From positions 62,001 through 126,000 of the forward strand of contig LATX02000182.1 of the NCBI GenBank assembly GCA_001466705.2: a DNA stretch of 64,000 bases, given 5' to 3'. The notes under the pieces are model-generated. The model made no database searches and had not been told where the DNA came from. It saw only the letters and a program-made list of their open reading frames with translations. This document shows positions 45,772-57,315 of the stretch, in pieces (within the stretch, counting starts at the first letter, position 1; each line of letters begins with the position of its first letter). This stretch comes from Moniliophthora roreri. Lineage: Eukaryota > Basidiomycota > Agaricomycetes > Agaricales > Marasmiaceae. A program made the translations under genes and the position numbers.

Positions 45772-45775
45772 CTTT
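45597..45775 (-). CDS. possible exon of an unknown minus-strand gene
   Basis: The minus frame reads VIDSDGSEEREKGIQTLTQQ, then WIEGVLKRHVSLQDLFNLAG and ends at a stop near 45597. Acidic then amphipathic helical composition suggests protein, and ACTTAC at the start could be a splice junction. The hairpin noted nearby lies inside it. No family is recognised. Confidence 0.3.
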
Positions 45776-46900
45776 TTCCTTATAGTACAGTAGTCATTAA
45801 AATTACAATAAATTTCTAAAATATTCAAAATATTATTCTAATGAAGTTCCAAGGCCTTTCTGGCTGTATAATACGAAAAAAAAAATTAAAGAACCTATGC
45901 TGATACACTGCTAGTACAGGTCCAACCCTTGTCTCTTTCGTTCACCCCCACATGGTCATTTCACCAATTCTACTATAAGTAATTAGTTGATGCAAAGCTA
46001 AACTATATACTGAAAATGTTCAACAGATCCTTTAATCTATAATAACATCTGTTCTTATTGTAACTGAAGATATAATAGCTCCAGTGCATTAGCAAACCAT
46101 GTGCAGAGATATGTGGCAGAGCATCAGAGCATACAGGGTCTGTTTAATATGGCAAAGCACTGTAAAGTAGCAGTAAGTAGTATAGAATCTAAGTATCATA
46201 CATCTCCTGATCTTCTTTTTAGCATAACCAGCCCATAGCAAGTCCTTCAACTTACCTGGCAGTACCTCCTATTTTCGTACTGAAAAGAACAAACATAACC
46301 TCTTTCAGATTTACGATATAAAGCTACTCTCTCAATGTCCTTATCTGGATATCAAGGAAGCTGACGTTATGGACATGTCAATGATCAATACTGGAGAAGA
46401 TAGTGGTGATGAGGATTGTCCCGCAACTGCGATGGGCATAACATGATCCCAGGTAGAAGAGAGACCATATTATTATCCCTTTAACAATCCCTCCATGTTC
46501 CACATTATCAATTGGGCATCCAACAAAATACCACCTACAGTCTCCGTGGTTCACTTGGTATGTTTATTTTTTATCTTATATTCAACAGTATACTGACTTT
46601 TTGTATCAGAACTTCACTTGTAAGGTATTTATTCATTCAATGCATGGCTCTATACTAATGCTTCATATACTGTCAGGCATTTGTGTGGTTCGAAATGACT
46701 CTAAACTATTTTTTTTCCCATCAAGATGGTTATTTCAGATGATAAACACCAATAATATGGGCACTTATTATTTGAAATAACTTTTTTGTCATTCCCAACA
46801 ATAAGTGCTCACAAGTGCCCACAAGCACCCAAGATTGCCTGCAGAATCAGCATTTAGACAGTAAAGTCTATGCAATCATAAACTGACCAACACAACATAC
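45776..46900. other. mostly unrecognised; weak transposon-like plus frame
   Basis: A plus frame near 46320-46560 reads LSQCPYLDIKEADVMD and, after a stop, RPYYYPFNNPSMFHIINW. The PYYPF..... W pattern resembles N-terminal parts of some basidiomycete DNA transposon proteins, but this is too short to call. Confidence 0.3.
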
Positions 46901-46904
46901 CTTG

Positions 46905-47701
46905 AGGATGCCAAATTTGTGTTCTATGCCCTAGAAAACCCTCCAGAGCAACTCCGCTATGCTCTCTGGATGTATGCAATGTGTTGTCGGGGGCTGCACA
47001 GGCTCATTTGGTATTGTTTATGGTATCTGAAAATGTGCCACCCACCCTTTGCCTGCCCTTTCCTTTACACTGCAATGACTCTCCCACTCTATGCACTCAA
47101 TCTCAGTCATTATCCAGTGGATTTTCGAGATGCTTGGTTCTCCAACATCCTAAGTAGGTTATTTATCTTTTTTGGCCATTTTTTTGACTGATGGCTTGTA
47201 GATGACATTGGCCACCATCAAATTCATCATAACCACTGTCAAAGCATTGAGTATCTTCAATAGACATGGCAAGATTTACACTTTTCATATTGTGGATGAT
47301 GAGGAATCAGAATTCCTTTTCAAAATTGGCAGAATGAGCTGGCCATTAGAGGAAAGAAAGTTGGACAGTGCCCAAGCAAGCCACACATCTGGTATGATGG
47401 GGTTGATGTCAATCATTCACATTGCATTGGTGAGTTTTTTTTCACATTTTTCATTTTCAACATGCTAACTCAAATGCTAGAGCATCTAGTTCACCTTGAA
47501 TTGATGGCTCACAGGTACGAAAGGGTCATCAAAATGTGCCCCAACTGTAAGTTTTTTTTTCCACATTCAATTCATATACTGATAAGTTATAGGTGGTAAA
47601 AAATATCAAGAAATTTTCCATCTCCCTAGCCCAGATGCTTGGGATACAATAATTAAGCCTTTAATCAAGGAGATCAATGCAGAGGTTGAGAATGGGGCAT
47701 A
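46905..47701 (+). CDS. fungal T5orf172 (GIY-YIG-like) protein, possibly degraded
   Basis: The core exon starts near 47211 and reads HGKIYTFHIVDDEE, then FKIGRMSWPLEER: the GxIY and K-G-R motifs of the T5orf172/DUF1766 domain. An intron (GTGAGT at 47430 to AG at 47480-47482) leads to HLVHLELMAHRYERV. A second intron (47547-47592, GTAAGT...ATAG) joins CPNCGKKYQEIFHLP in frame. DAWDTIIKPLIKEI and a stop at 47699-47701 close it. The tract LVHLEL...CP.CG..HQEIF is the usual C-terminal half of these mushroom proteins. An upstream exon (46905-47155) is tentative. GIY-YIG folds are often nucleases; the role of the fungal family is not known to me. Confidence 0.72.
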
Positions 47702-49110
47702 GTGTACTGTCTATATTTTGTTGCTTTCTTGTTGCTTTTGTTGTGCTATCTATAGTTGTTCTACCTATACAAGACTAGTTGTACTCTTGAAAAACTTGTT
47801 TCAACTATCTAAACTGTCTATATGCTGGAAAGAACATTAGGAATACTTAGTATGACCTCCATAAGACTCAGATTGGCCTTCTTAGACCCATATTACCCCC
47901 CTTTAACTCTTTAAGCCTGGTCTTGGACCATTAAGACTGGTTGAAGGAGTTATAATGCCCTTAACCACCCCTAACCACCCTTTACTAGTAATGGTGGGTA
48001 AAGAGGTGGTTAGAAAGGGGTTATATCCCACACAATACCAGTGAGTATGAGTCATATGGTTGTTATATCCCCTATTACTAATCAAGTTGAGTTGTACTAC
48101 AGTTATATCTACCTATTACCAGGCACTGCCAAGTTTCAGGTGTTTTAGCTGCCCATAACCCATCAGTGCCTTTTGTCATTTTGTGCGATGAGACATGGGA
48201 GAACAGAAGGAAGGAGGGGACAAGGAGGAAGAGGAGGGACTGGTTAGGAAGGAGCTTGTCTTTTCAGATGGTGTATGATATTTTTTCAGACAAGGGAATA
48301 ATCTGAAATTAGATCTGAATTTGAAGTCCCAGATGTAGAAATAAGCTGAATATTTTGGCAATTCCCATAGCTTGTCCATCTTCTGATGACATATGCCCTT
48401 TTGTTTTTTTCTTGTCAACATAGATATGTCAGAACATACTTTAAGCAGACACTATTCAAATCAGCCTCCATATACATATTTCAGCTCTATTGACCTTGAT
48501 CTTACTCTCTTTGCAATCTCAAACAGGAAGTATGTGAAATACATTGGCAGGCTAGTCCCCTCCTGCTACCTGCTACCACCTCCAGAAACTGGCTATAATA
48601 CACTAAGAAGCATTGTAACCAGTCCTGGGAGTTGTACCAGAGTTGTATTGTTGATGTGGAGGATGTATAACCCACTGAAACTCATCATAAACTACTATAA
48701 CCCAGTATAACCTGGATATGTTGCTGACATAACCCAGATATGTCAGGTTATCAGAGTCTATAACCAGTTTCAGGAGTTTGTAACTAGTTAGCAGGGTTCA
48801 TGTTGGATTTTAGTGTTTATGTCTAGTCCCCAAGGGTATACCAAACTACAGGGTACAGGATTAATATCAGTTATACATATCTAGTTTGACAGTGTTCAAG
48901 CAAAACACAGGCTTAGCCAAGATATCCAATACATATTTAAAAATGTCTATTGGCATTCTAATGACTGTATACAAGGTACTGACTGCACTACTCTGAGCTG
49001 CAGGACTCCATTGTCCATCTATGAGACCCATGTGACCACTAAGAAGGTTCATCAGCAAGTGGGAACAAGGCAAGTGTATATCAGACTTATCTGGGCCACA
49101 TTTCTTCGGA
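47702..49110. other. no recognisable gene; two TAACC-word clusters
   Basis: Clusters of CTAACCACCC, GGTTAT and TATAACCC words lie at about 47930-48135 and 48610-48870. The plus frame 48393-48710 runs through the second and is probably not coding. Confidence 0.45.
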
Positions 49111-49126
49111 CAAAAATTAGAATGGT

Positions 49127-49310
49127 GTGGGATTATGTGGGATTGACTGGGATTTGCAGGGATTTGCAGAGATATGGAGGGATGGCATGGGATATGTGGG
49201 GATCCTGTGGGATGGGTAGGGACAATGTTGGGACAGTCATGGAATATGTAGAGATGGAGGAAGATAAGGATTGGGACAACATAGAGATGGGCCTGGGATT
49301 GTTAGGGATG
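49127..49310. repeat. GGGAT-rich degenerate tandem repeat
   Basis: Irregular GGGAT.TG words every 8-15 bases. It grades into the 11-bp array that follows. Confidence 0.65.
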
Positions 49311-49412
49311 GTGGTGGGATGAGTGTGGGATGAGCATGGGATGAGTGTGGGATGAGTTTGGGATGAGTGTGGAATGAGTGTGGGATGAGTGTGAGATGGA
49401 TGCAGGATGAGT
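49311..49412. repeat. 11-bp minisatellite, unit GTGGGATGAGT
   Basis: About nine tandem units with single-base variants (ATGGGATGAGC, TTGGGATGAGT, GTGGAATGAGT). G-rich on the plus strand. The minus-strand frames through it are by-products of the repeat. Confidence 0.85.
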
Positions 49413-50559
49413 ACTGATGAACACCATATCAGTTGATGTCCTGGGTCCTTGGGGTGTGTCAATTTGCAAATATGAGTCATTTTCATGTATAAGTATACAT
49501 AAATGGTAATACATAAATGATAAACTACAATATAGCTCCAGTTGCAAAGATCAACATGCCTGTGTGCATTGTCAAGAAAGGATCATGAAAAGATTGCTGC
49601 AGATGTCAAGAAAAAAATGTGATTGAGTCATAGGGAGAGTATGAGTTGGTGGTATTATCTTGATAGCCTTTCAGTGATGTGCATGATAATTTCGGGCATT
49701 TTCTCACAATTAAAGAGACTCAAAAAGAGTTCTCAGTGCTTGCACCCACCTAGGCTAGTTCAACAGCAGATGATGGTCAAAGATTTGAGCACTTACAAGA
49801 TATGCATAGTATGATTATATATACAAATCTGGCCTCAATGAGTGCAAGATGTAGCATGCATTCTACAAGAGCATTAGAGGCTACTGAACCAAGGAAGACC
49901 AAGGATACAAACTGTATTTTTGAGCATATGGGACTGCTAGAGCTTCTTGGAATGTTTGCTGAAAGTTGTGACATTTCTTGCACCATTCAGCAATGCACCA
50001 CAGGATCGAGTTTGTTCTTCCTACTTTCCAGAGCACCTCTCCATCTCTGCACTACCCTTTGTAATATGTAAACCTTTCCATACTTGTCAGTTCTACTCAG
50101 CCTCTTTCTTATTGCAGTACTCAAACTTCTGCATTTGCAAGTTGCCATCTAGCAGGACTGGATAGGCAGGAGCTGTAAGGCAGAGAGAGAATAGAGCAGA
50201 GTTTCATTGAGCAGACAGGATCTAGAAAGGAAAATCAACCTTACTTGGTGTGCAGGAACTTGACAAAAAAGCCAGAAGTAGAAAGCAGATCAGTAAGGAG
50301 TGAGTAGACAAGGATAGTGGAATGGGCTAAGAAAGTAGCTGCTTATCTTGCCATTTCAAGATTTCAATCAAGTCAATCAATTCTAGAGCAACATACTATT
50401 AACATAATGCCCACTTTCACACAACTGTTCTTCTACCTGCCAGACACCAAAGAAAAATCCCCAATGCAGTGCATTGGTTTGAATATTCTGTTCTCATATG
50501 TCTGAGCCCTATAGCAAAAATCATCAATACATGAAACTTGGGCACAAGATCCCCAGTTA
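49413..50559. other. no gene recognised
   Basis: Short frames on both strands (for example 49802-50071) are unrecognised. Bases 50416-50559 also appear at 8526-8669. Confidence 0.45.
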
Positions 50560-51306
50560 CACTACATATGAGGTGTTCTTTTAACATGGTTTTCTGATTG
50601 AGAAAACACTTAATCTTCTTGCAATGAAGATTTTCAAAAAAGCATTTATAAATTCTGAATTTTAATTGTGTCCTCTTAACAAGAATATGTCTGGAGAGTG
50701 CCAAATTTTCAACAACAAAAGATGTAGAATTTTCAAATTCTGAGAATTATTAGACAATACAATATATTAGAATAATTTCCATGCTGAGAAAACATTAAAT
50801 TTTCTCTGGTTGAAAATGCTCAGACAATGCTGATAAGATAAGATAAAAATTTCAAATCTTCCATTGTAGGAAAGTCAGAGAAAACACCTGGAAGACACTA
50901 GGAAAATAATAGGAAAATAATGTGGAAATGCTATATCTTACAGTAGTTTTTAGATAGGTTTCATATAATTTTCCTCTTGTATTTAACATGTTTTCCTAGA
51001 TATAAAATTCAAAATTTTATATTTATTTTCTAAATGTTTTCTCACTATTTTATAAGGCAGAAAATCTAGTATATTTGTAATCAGAAAACTAAAGAATAAT
51101 TTTATAATTTCATTGTTATAAAATTATTAAAAAACACAGACTCTTCTGGAAATTAAAATACAGAATATGCTTGCTGTTTTCAATATGTGATGATAGCTTG
51201 AAACTAATAGAATTCTCTAAATGTTGTCTGGAAGTGAATATATAGCAGTATTCTGAGGGTATTTTCTTTGTATTAATAGCATGAAAAGAACACCTTGTAT
51301 GTAATG
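50560..51306. mobile_element. complete CACTA-type MITE with TTA target duplication
   Basis: 747 bp, the same length as the copy at 3093. It begins CACTACATATGAGGTGTTCT; its right end on the other strand begins CATTACATACAAGGTGTTCT. TTA flanks both ends (50557-50559, 51307-51309). AT-rich, with repeated GAAAAC and GAAAATG motifs and no transposase. Confidence 0.88.
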
Positions 51307-51332
51307 TTAGCTTAGTCAAAGTGCTGCTTCAC
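51029..51332. repeat. contig-end overlap with 9586-9889
   Basis: Same MITE end and flank as 9586-9889 with a few substitutions. The sequence that continues it is at 9890. Confidence 0.78.
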
Positions 51333-51333
51333 N
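51333..51333. other. single-N contig join
   Basis: Left end matches 9889 and right start matches 12393, so the contigs at 9586-13372 fit into this join. Confidence 0.9.
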
Positions 51334-52313
51334 TAAGGCATATATAATTCTTAAGAATTATGCTAAATATATCAGAGGTAAAATAATATAAAATGTTTAA
51401 TAATTACATGAACTCTATTTAACATAAGGTATATATCTTACTTTATGTGAAATAGTATACTTATGCTAATTCTTCTTTATAGCATAAAATAAGCATAAAT
51501 CAGATAAGTACTACATGAGTTTTATGCTTTATTATAGAAGCTGTACAACATAGCATAAAATCAAGGTAATGTTTAGCATAATGTCAGCATAATATATGTG
51601 TATTATGCTAGTAAAATCATTAACATAAATTCAAAAGTAATTTACTATAATTCACATGCATTATCATAGATATTTGTTAAAGAAAATCTAATATAAAGAT
51701 TAACATAATTCACATGTCTTACACTTTATTGCACCCAGTGTTAGCAGATTTCTGATTGATTTCTGAGATCCCTGTGTCCATAAGCACTCATTTAGTATGT
51801 AAATCATCAATTTCACTCTGGTCTGATTCTCTTTCTCAACCTGGTCTCTTACTCAATCAAGTAAGTTCATTTCTTATTCTATCCTTCTATTAGATTCTTA
51901 TGTTTGTGTTTAAATATATAAATACCCAAAGGTAAGAGACATTGTTCATTTCTTCCCTTCCCTCCTCTAGTACTTGTCTATCCTCTAATCATTTTCAACC
52001 TCTGCCATGGCTGCTTCATCATCTAGTATTCCTGTTACAATTTTCCCCTTTTATACCTATGCTTCTCACTCTATCACACCCTTACACCTTCCCAGTCCCC
52101 CTTTCCTTCTCTTCTATGCTTCTTATTCTATCGGACACATATTACTTACTCCAGTTCCCTTTTCTTATTGTTGTAGATAGTCAGTGTATACTAATGGGAT
52201 TGGTGCCTTACTCATATTTATCTGATAACTACTGCTTATGATTAGACATTATGTAGTTAACAGTTGTATATATTTAAACACCTGAGAACAGGTCACAGCT
52301 CTCCAGCTTGACC
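51334..52313. repeat. contig-end overlap with 12393-13372
   Basis: 980 bp with no difference that I could see; AT-rich repeat with CACCCAGTG end (51740) and start of the family A LTR. Confidence 0.88.
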
Positions 52314-52400
52314 TGGTTAATTCTATACCTGTGTTTAGCAATGAGAACAGAACTCTGTGTGGTGTTGAAGGGTTGATGTTGCCAAACAAGTAACATAACA
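52033..52400 (+). repeat. gypsy family A 5' LTR (copy A3)
   Basis: Starts TGTTACAATTTTCC, ends AACATAACA, 368 bp. Left flank ATTCC. Confidence 0.8.
52271..52314 (+). promoter_or_regulatory. LTR promoter: TATTTAAA and self-primer motif
   Basis: TATTTAAA at 52271 and AGCTTGACCT at 52305-52314, again 34 nt apart. Confidence 0.65.
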
Positions 52401-52412
52401 CAAGGTCAAGCT
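52401..52412 (+). promoter_or_regulatory. self-priming primer-binding site (copy A3)
   Basis: AGGTCAAGCT at 52403-52412 is the exact complement of the LTR motif at 52305-52314. Confidence 0.65.
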
Positions 52413-52720
52413 AATTGATTGCCAACCTATCAAGGTTCAGGCATCACCTATCCAAAGACAAGATGACATTGAAACAAACAGTCCTGCTAACACAGGAACA
52501 ACAGATCAAACATGATATCGCCAAAGCAGAGGAATGACAGCATACTTTACAGACTCAATCAATATTGAGCCTTGGTGGACAAGTGACCCCTCCATTAGCC
52601 AGGCAGTCCTGCAGAGAGCTCCTGACCCTCTTGCTGAAGCCATTGCAACTGAAGCCATTACTGGAAGAAACACAACCAGATGAATTAGAAACAAGGAAAA
52701 CTTGAATCCCAGAATTCACA

Positions 52721-53774
52721 GTGTATGGTTTAAGCAAAGCAGATCCTGGAGATGCCTTATCTCCATTGATATTGAAGAGAGAAGAATTGTCTACATCAGA
52801 TACCTCCTTCAGATCTCCCAAAGAACCAGATCCATTCCAGAAACTCCTTGAAGCACTAAAGAACAGCCCCAGACCAAAACCACTGAAACCTCTAGCAGAG
52901 ATGTCTGAAGAAAAGAAGCTGCAGGGAAGTAAGCCAAAACTAGAGCCCCAACCAGAGGAAATGACCATCAGGTTGACTGTTCCAGTACAAGTAGTATCTG
53001 AAGGTAAAGAGATCAAAGCTGCATTGCTTATACCCTTCACTGGAGAACAGAAGTACAATTGTACATCACATTGAATCTAAAGGCATTCAGAAATGACAGG
53101 TTGAAGGAGTTGTTCCTACTTTCCTATATGCAGAGAGGGCTGGGGCAGTTCTGGAAGAACAAGAAAATAGATATACTTTTGGCAGAAGAAGACCCAGCCA
53201 AGGCACTCAAGTGGAAGAACTTCCTCAAAGAATTCAAGCTGTTATTCAAACTACTTGACATAGAGCTTGATGTCCAGATGAAGCTAAGAGATTTGAAGAT
53301 GAAGGAATGTACTGATGAATATACCTATCAATTCCAATACTTAGCAGATCAGACCAGATACAATGATGCAGCACAGATTGAAGCCTTCAAACAAGGGCTA
53401 CCATAGAGCCTTATGATGAAGATCATGACAAGGCCAGAAGGAAAGCTGGATAACACCAAGGATTGGATGAATGCAGCTATCCTTTTCAATGAAACATGGA
53501 AACAAGCACATCAATACAGGAAGAGATGGGATGAAGATAATGGGAAACCTTAGCAAACCTTTCAAAAGAAGGAAGGAGTATCTATGGCAAAGGGACTGTG
53601 CTTCCAATGTGGAAGAAGTGGTCATAGAGTGAGAGATTGCCCAGATGGAGTGAGAAAGAAAGAACCAAAGAAGATGATGAAGAATGATATGTGAAAATTC
53701 AGGCTCTTGTAAATGACCAACCAAAAGAGGAAAAGGAACTCCTTCTAGATCTAATGGAGCAGAAGGGTTTTTGA
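52721..53774 (+). pseudogene. gypsy gag, copy A3
   Basis: Acidic Pro/Ser leader (52721-53074), then a frameshift into the gag core at 53059-53406 (FLLSYMQRGLGQFWKNKK, LRDLKMKECTDEYTYQFQYL, YNDAAQIEAFKQGLP). A TAG and later a TGA follow, with a further indel near 53670. A complete CCHC knuckle, CFQCGRSGHRVRDC, is at 53599-53640. It ends MEQKGF-stop at GGT TTT TGA (53766-53774), the same ending as copy A2. The pol frame opens in +1 there. Confidence 0.85.
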
Positions 53775-55127
53775 ATTGGTGGAGGAGGACAATGTCTCTC
53801 CACCACCTGTAATGATTTCACACTTTGTACTAGCCAAGATTGATTGAAATTCTATGCACATTCCGCTTCAGTACAAAGTGGGAAACTGTAAGGGCAACCT
53901 CTGAAGGCTATCACATAAGCCTAGCAGTGGGGGATCCAAAGTATATTAACACTGGAATACATAAAAACACAAAAACATCGCATCTAGCAGTAGGGGATCC
54001 AAAGAGAAAAGGCTAAAAGGATTCCACTGCCATGGATACAGTATATATGACGAAGTATTGAGGGGGTCTTGACTCACATGATCTAAACTACATCACATAT
54101 GACAATGTCTCAAGAAGGCATGAGAACTATGACATATCTAAGTGCCAGAGCGCTAAAATGCGTGTCTAAACAGTAGAAGAACATGTAATAATGAAGGTAT
54201 AACATATAAAAACATCGCAGCATGTATAGTAGAACAGTAGAAGGATATACAGAGTGAAACTCACAAAGTGCTGCAAATGAGCTGATAAGACTTGCACTGA
54301 AAAATAGATATTACGCGATAATGGATGGACGTAGGGACGTGCCAAGTTGGGGATAGGGTTTTCGATAGTGCAGAATGCACTGGAATGCACCATTAAGCCC
54401 ACGGTCCAACGGGTAACGCACTACGAACATTTGAAATCGAAAATGCGTAACTCGGTGAGTTGAGCACTTTGATGTTCAACTGAACATACTGGATAATCTA
54501 GAAATGCTACAAGATAACTGTAGGTGCAGAATTGAAGGGAAACATAAAGAGAGTATATGTACAACACTCCAAACACTGTACCTCATTACAACAACTTGAA
54601 ATGAAGCAACTAAGTACACCACTCTAGTATAGTAAGATAATTAGGAAAACAGATGTTCCTCTTACAGAAACAAAATCATTGATACCAAGGCCCTCTTAGA
54701 CTCAGGAGCAGGGGGAAGATTTATCAGCCCAGTGCTCACTAAAATGCTAGGGAAGAAATGGGACAAGCTTCCTGAACAGATAAAGATCTTCAACATAGAT
54801 GGCACCCTGAACAAGACGGCTTGAATCTCCCATGCTGTCAATCTGACCTTCACAATGGAGGAGAAGACCTTTCATGAAGACTTTTTAGTCTCAGGGATAG
54901 GAGAAGAAAGCATAATCCTCAGTCTCCTGTGGCTAAGATCTCATAACCCCAAAATTGACTGGCAGACAGGAGAAATTGAATTCCCAGAACAGTGGAGAAT
55001 AACAATTAAGAGGTTCTCTGGAATCCTGGACATCACAGAACCAGAAGTTCTTATCAGCGCCAAAATGACCACATCTCAGGAACTAGCTCAAGTGAAAGAA
55101 GGACCAAAAAGGACTATGGGGAGCTAG
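53775..55127 (+). pseudogene. gypsy aspartic protease, copy A3, split by an LTR
   Basis: The pol linker (VEEDNVSPPPVMISHFVL, then an in-frame TGA and NSMHIPLQYKVG) reaches 53886. The protein resumes after the family B LTR at 54672 with KALLDSGAGGRFI (DSG motif) and a TGA for the Trp of the following WISH. It ends with ESIILSLLWLRSHNPKIDW, then ISAKMTTSQELA at the RT border. The insertion is 8-12 codons before the active site. Confidence 0.85.
53887..54666 (-). mobile_element. solo LTR, gypsy family B, TSD GAAAC
   Basis: On the minus strand it runs TGTAAGAGGAACATC...TTGCCCTTACA, 780 bp. Perfect GAAAC duplications flank it (53882-53886 and 54667-54671). Removing it and one GAAAC restores the protease frame seen in copy A2, so it is a later insertion into copy A3. 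It keeps TTTAGCCTTTTCT, the family B self-primer motif. Confidence 0.92.
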
Positions 55128-55960
55128 TACCACCATACCTTGCTGACTACTACAGCTGATTTGAGAAAGGGAAGTCCGAGTGGTTTCCACCACTCTGGTT
55201 GTACAATCATGCCATAGAGCTAAAACCGGACTTTGTACCATGAGACTGCAAGCTCTATCCACTCTCTCCTAATGAATAGATGGAACAAGATAAATTCATT
55301 CAAGAAAATTTGCAAAAGGAATACATTCGCAAATCCAAGTCTCCAATAGGATCTCCATTCTTCTTTGTAGCCAAGAAAGAGAAGAGAGTGCTCAGGCCCA
55401 CACAGGATTATCAGAAACTTAACAAAGAGACAATCAAGAACACATATCCACTCCCACTGGTATCAGACCTTATTGACAAGCTGAAAGGAGCGAAAATCTT
55501 CAGCAAATTGGACCTTTGCAACAGATACAACAATGTCCAAATCAAAGATGAAGACCAATGGAAGGCAGCCTTCAAAACAAATCAAGGACTCTTCAAACCA
55601 ACAGTAATGTTTTTTGGACTCAGTAACTCACCAGCCATGTTCCAAGCATTTATGAATAACATTCTGTCAGATTTCATAGATGAAGGATGGTGCATTGTAT
55701 ATATAGATGACATTCTAATCTTCTCCAAAAACTGAAAAGAACACCAAGAGTGAACTTGACAGCTATTACAATGCATACAGGAACATGACTTCTATCTGAA
55801 GCCAGAAAAATGTGAATTTGATGTTAGTGAAGTAGTCTTTCTAGAAATGATCATCTGCCCAGGACATATTGCAATGGATCTGGTTAAACTCATGGAAATA
55901 GTAGAGTGAGAACCGCCACAAACAGTTAAAGAGGTATGAGCATTCCTCAGATTTGGAAAT
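55128..55960 (+). pseudogene. gypsy reverse transcriptase, copy A3
   Basis: Linker and RT start with several stops up to 55280. Then an open frame holds [35 protein letters not shown] and [17 protein letters not shown]. The catalytic box YIDD in [14 protein letters not shown] is intact. After 55735 the thumb region continues (HDFYLKPEKCEFDVSEVVF, GHIAMDLVKL) with five or more TGA codons, most at Arg or Trp sites. Confidence 0.85.
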
Positions 55961-56196
55961 TTCTATTGGAAATTCATTAGAAATTACTCAGGAAGAAATT
56001 GTGGAGATTTGAATGGACCCCAGTCTGTCAGAAGACATTCAACCTTTTAAAAAGGAAATTCCTCTCAGAACCTGTACTGAAAATACTGGACCCTGACAAG
56101 CTGTTTGTCATAGAAGCCAACACTTCTAAATGGGTGACTGGGCCGCTATTCTTTAAAGGCAAGGTTTATGTGCCAAATGATGAAGAATTACAGTGA
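55961..56196 (+). pseudogene. gypsy RNase H remnant with internal deletion
   Basis: RFEWTPVCQKTFNLLKRKFL and PVLKILDPDKLFVIEANTSKW match the start of RNase H in the minus-strand pol at 63.2 kb. The frame then jumps from VTG to PLFFKGKVYVPND, which is the pre-integrase linker, so most of RNase H has been deleted in frame. Confidence 0.75.
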
Positions 56197-57240
56197 GCAA
56201 TTGTAAAAGATATTCATGAGAGAACTGGAATAGAACACCCAGGACAGTAGAACATGGTAGAACAAGTACAACAGGACTTTTGGTTGTGGATGGGTGCATT
56301 CCATGTCAACAAATGAAAGTTAACACACATCCCACATGTACTCCAATCCAGCTGATTGAGGGGCCAAAGGAGTCCTACCTCTTCCAGGTCTGCACCATGG
56401 ACCTCATTACTGACCTCCCAGAAATCAATAGGTTAGATGCTATTTTGGTCATGGTAGACTGCTCCTCTATGAAGGGAGTAATTTTTGCCCCATGCACCAA
56501 AACAGCAGATGCCCCAGAAATCACAAGCCTACTAATCCAACATCTATATAAATGTTTTGGCCTTCTGGATCAAATTATTTCTGATTGAGACCCATGGTTT
56601 GCAGCAGAAGTCTTCCAAGAAATGGGAAGGCAACTACTCATCAAACATTCCATGAGCACTGCATTCCACCCCTCAGATGGATGGAGAAATAGAAAGAGTA
56701 AAATCAAGAAATCAAAATATTTCTAAGAATCTTCTGTTCTAAAAAACAGACCTGCTGGAAGGAATATCTCCCTCTAGCTGAATTTGCTCATAACAACTGA
56801 ACCCATTCTGTTATGAAGAAATCCCCATTCTACATGATGATGGGTTACAACCCTAGAGCCCTCCCAACCACATTCAAGAAAACCAACATTCCATCAGTAG
56901 AGGAAAGGTTAAGTGAAATCAAAAGAGTCTGAGAAGAAGTGTCTAGCCTTTTGGAAATAGCAAGAGCAGAAGATGATAAGGAGGGGACCAAGTTGAATAT
57001 GTTCAAAGAAGGGCAGAAGGTCTGGTTGGAGGGAAAAAACCTTGCTATAGGCTACCCAATGAAGAAACTTGCTCCAAAAAGAGAGGGACCCTTCAAAGTG
57101 ACAAAGGTACTGACTGGGACTAGTAACATATTGGCTCCAATTACCACCACAATAGAAGATACACCCAGTGTTCCACACTGCATTGTTATCTCCTTTCCAA
57201 GAAACCAAAGCACATGGACCAAGGGTCAAGACTGAAGGAA
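56197..57240 (+). pseudogene. gypsy integrase, copy A3, chromodomain deleted
   Basis: The H2C2 zinc region is partly readable (HERTGIEHPGQ, CIPCQQMKVNTH). The catalytic core follows: CTMDLITDLPEI (first Asp), AILVMVDCSSMKGVIF, IISD-stop-DPWFA (second Asp). It is disrupted around the Glu block (AFHPSDGW, about 56670). The GPY/F-like tract KREGPFKVTKV is near 57080. Sequence then jumps from near AHGP to KGMVNCLDL, so the chromodomain that is present at 59.1 kb is missing. Confidence 0.8.
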
Positions 57241-57315
57241 TGGTCAATTGCCTCGATCTCTACAAGGACTATATAAAGAAGCACAAACTGAAGCTGTTGA
57301 AACCCATCTCCACCA

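Noticed and set aside
46680..46700. GGTTCGAAAT, resembling a tRNA B box
   Set aside because: No A box at the right distance upstream and no cloverleaf can be drawn.
49133..49547. Minus frames with repeated HPTLIPHSS units
   Set aside because: Translation of the 11-bp minisatellite. Eleven is not a multiple of three, so the frame is not preserved by repeat changes.
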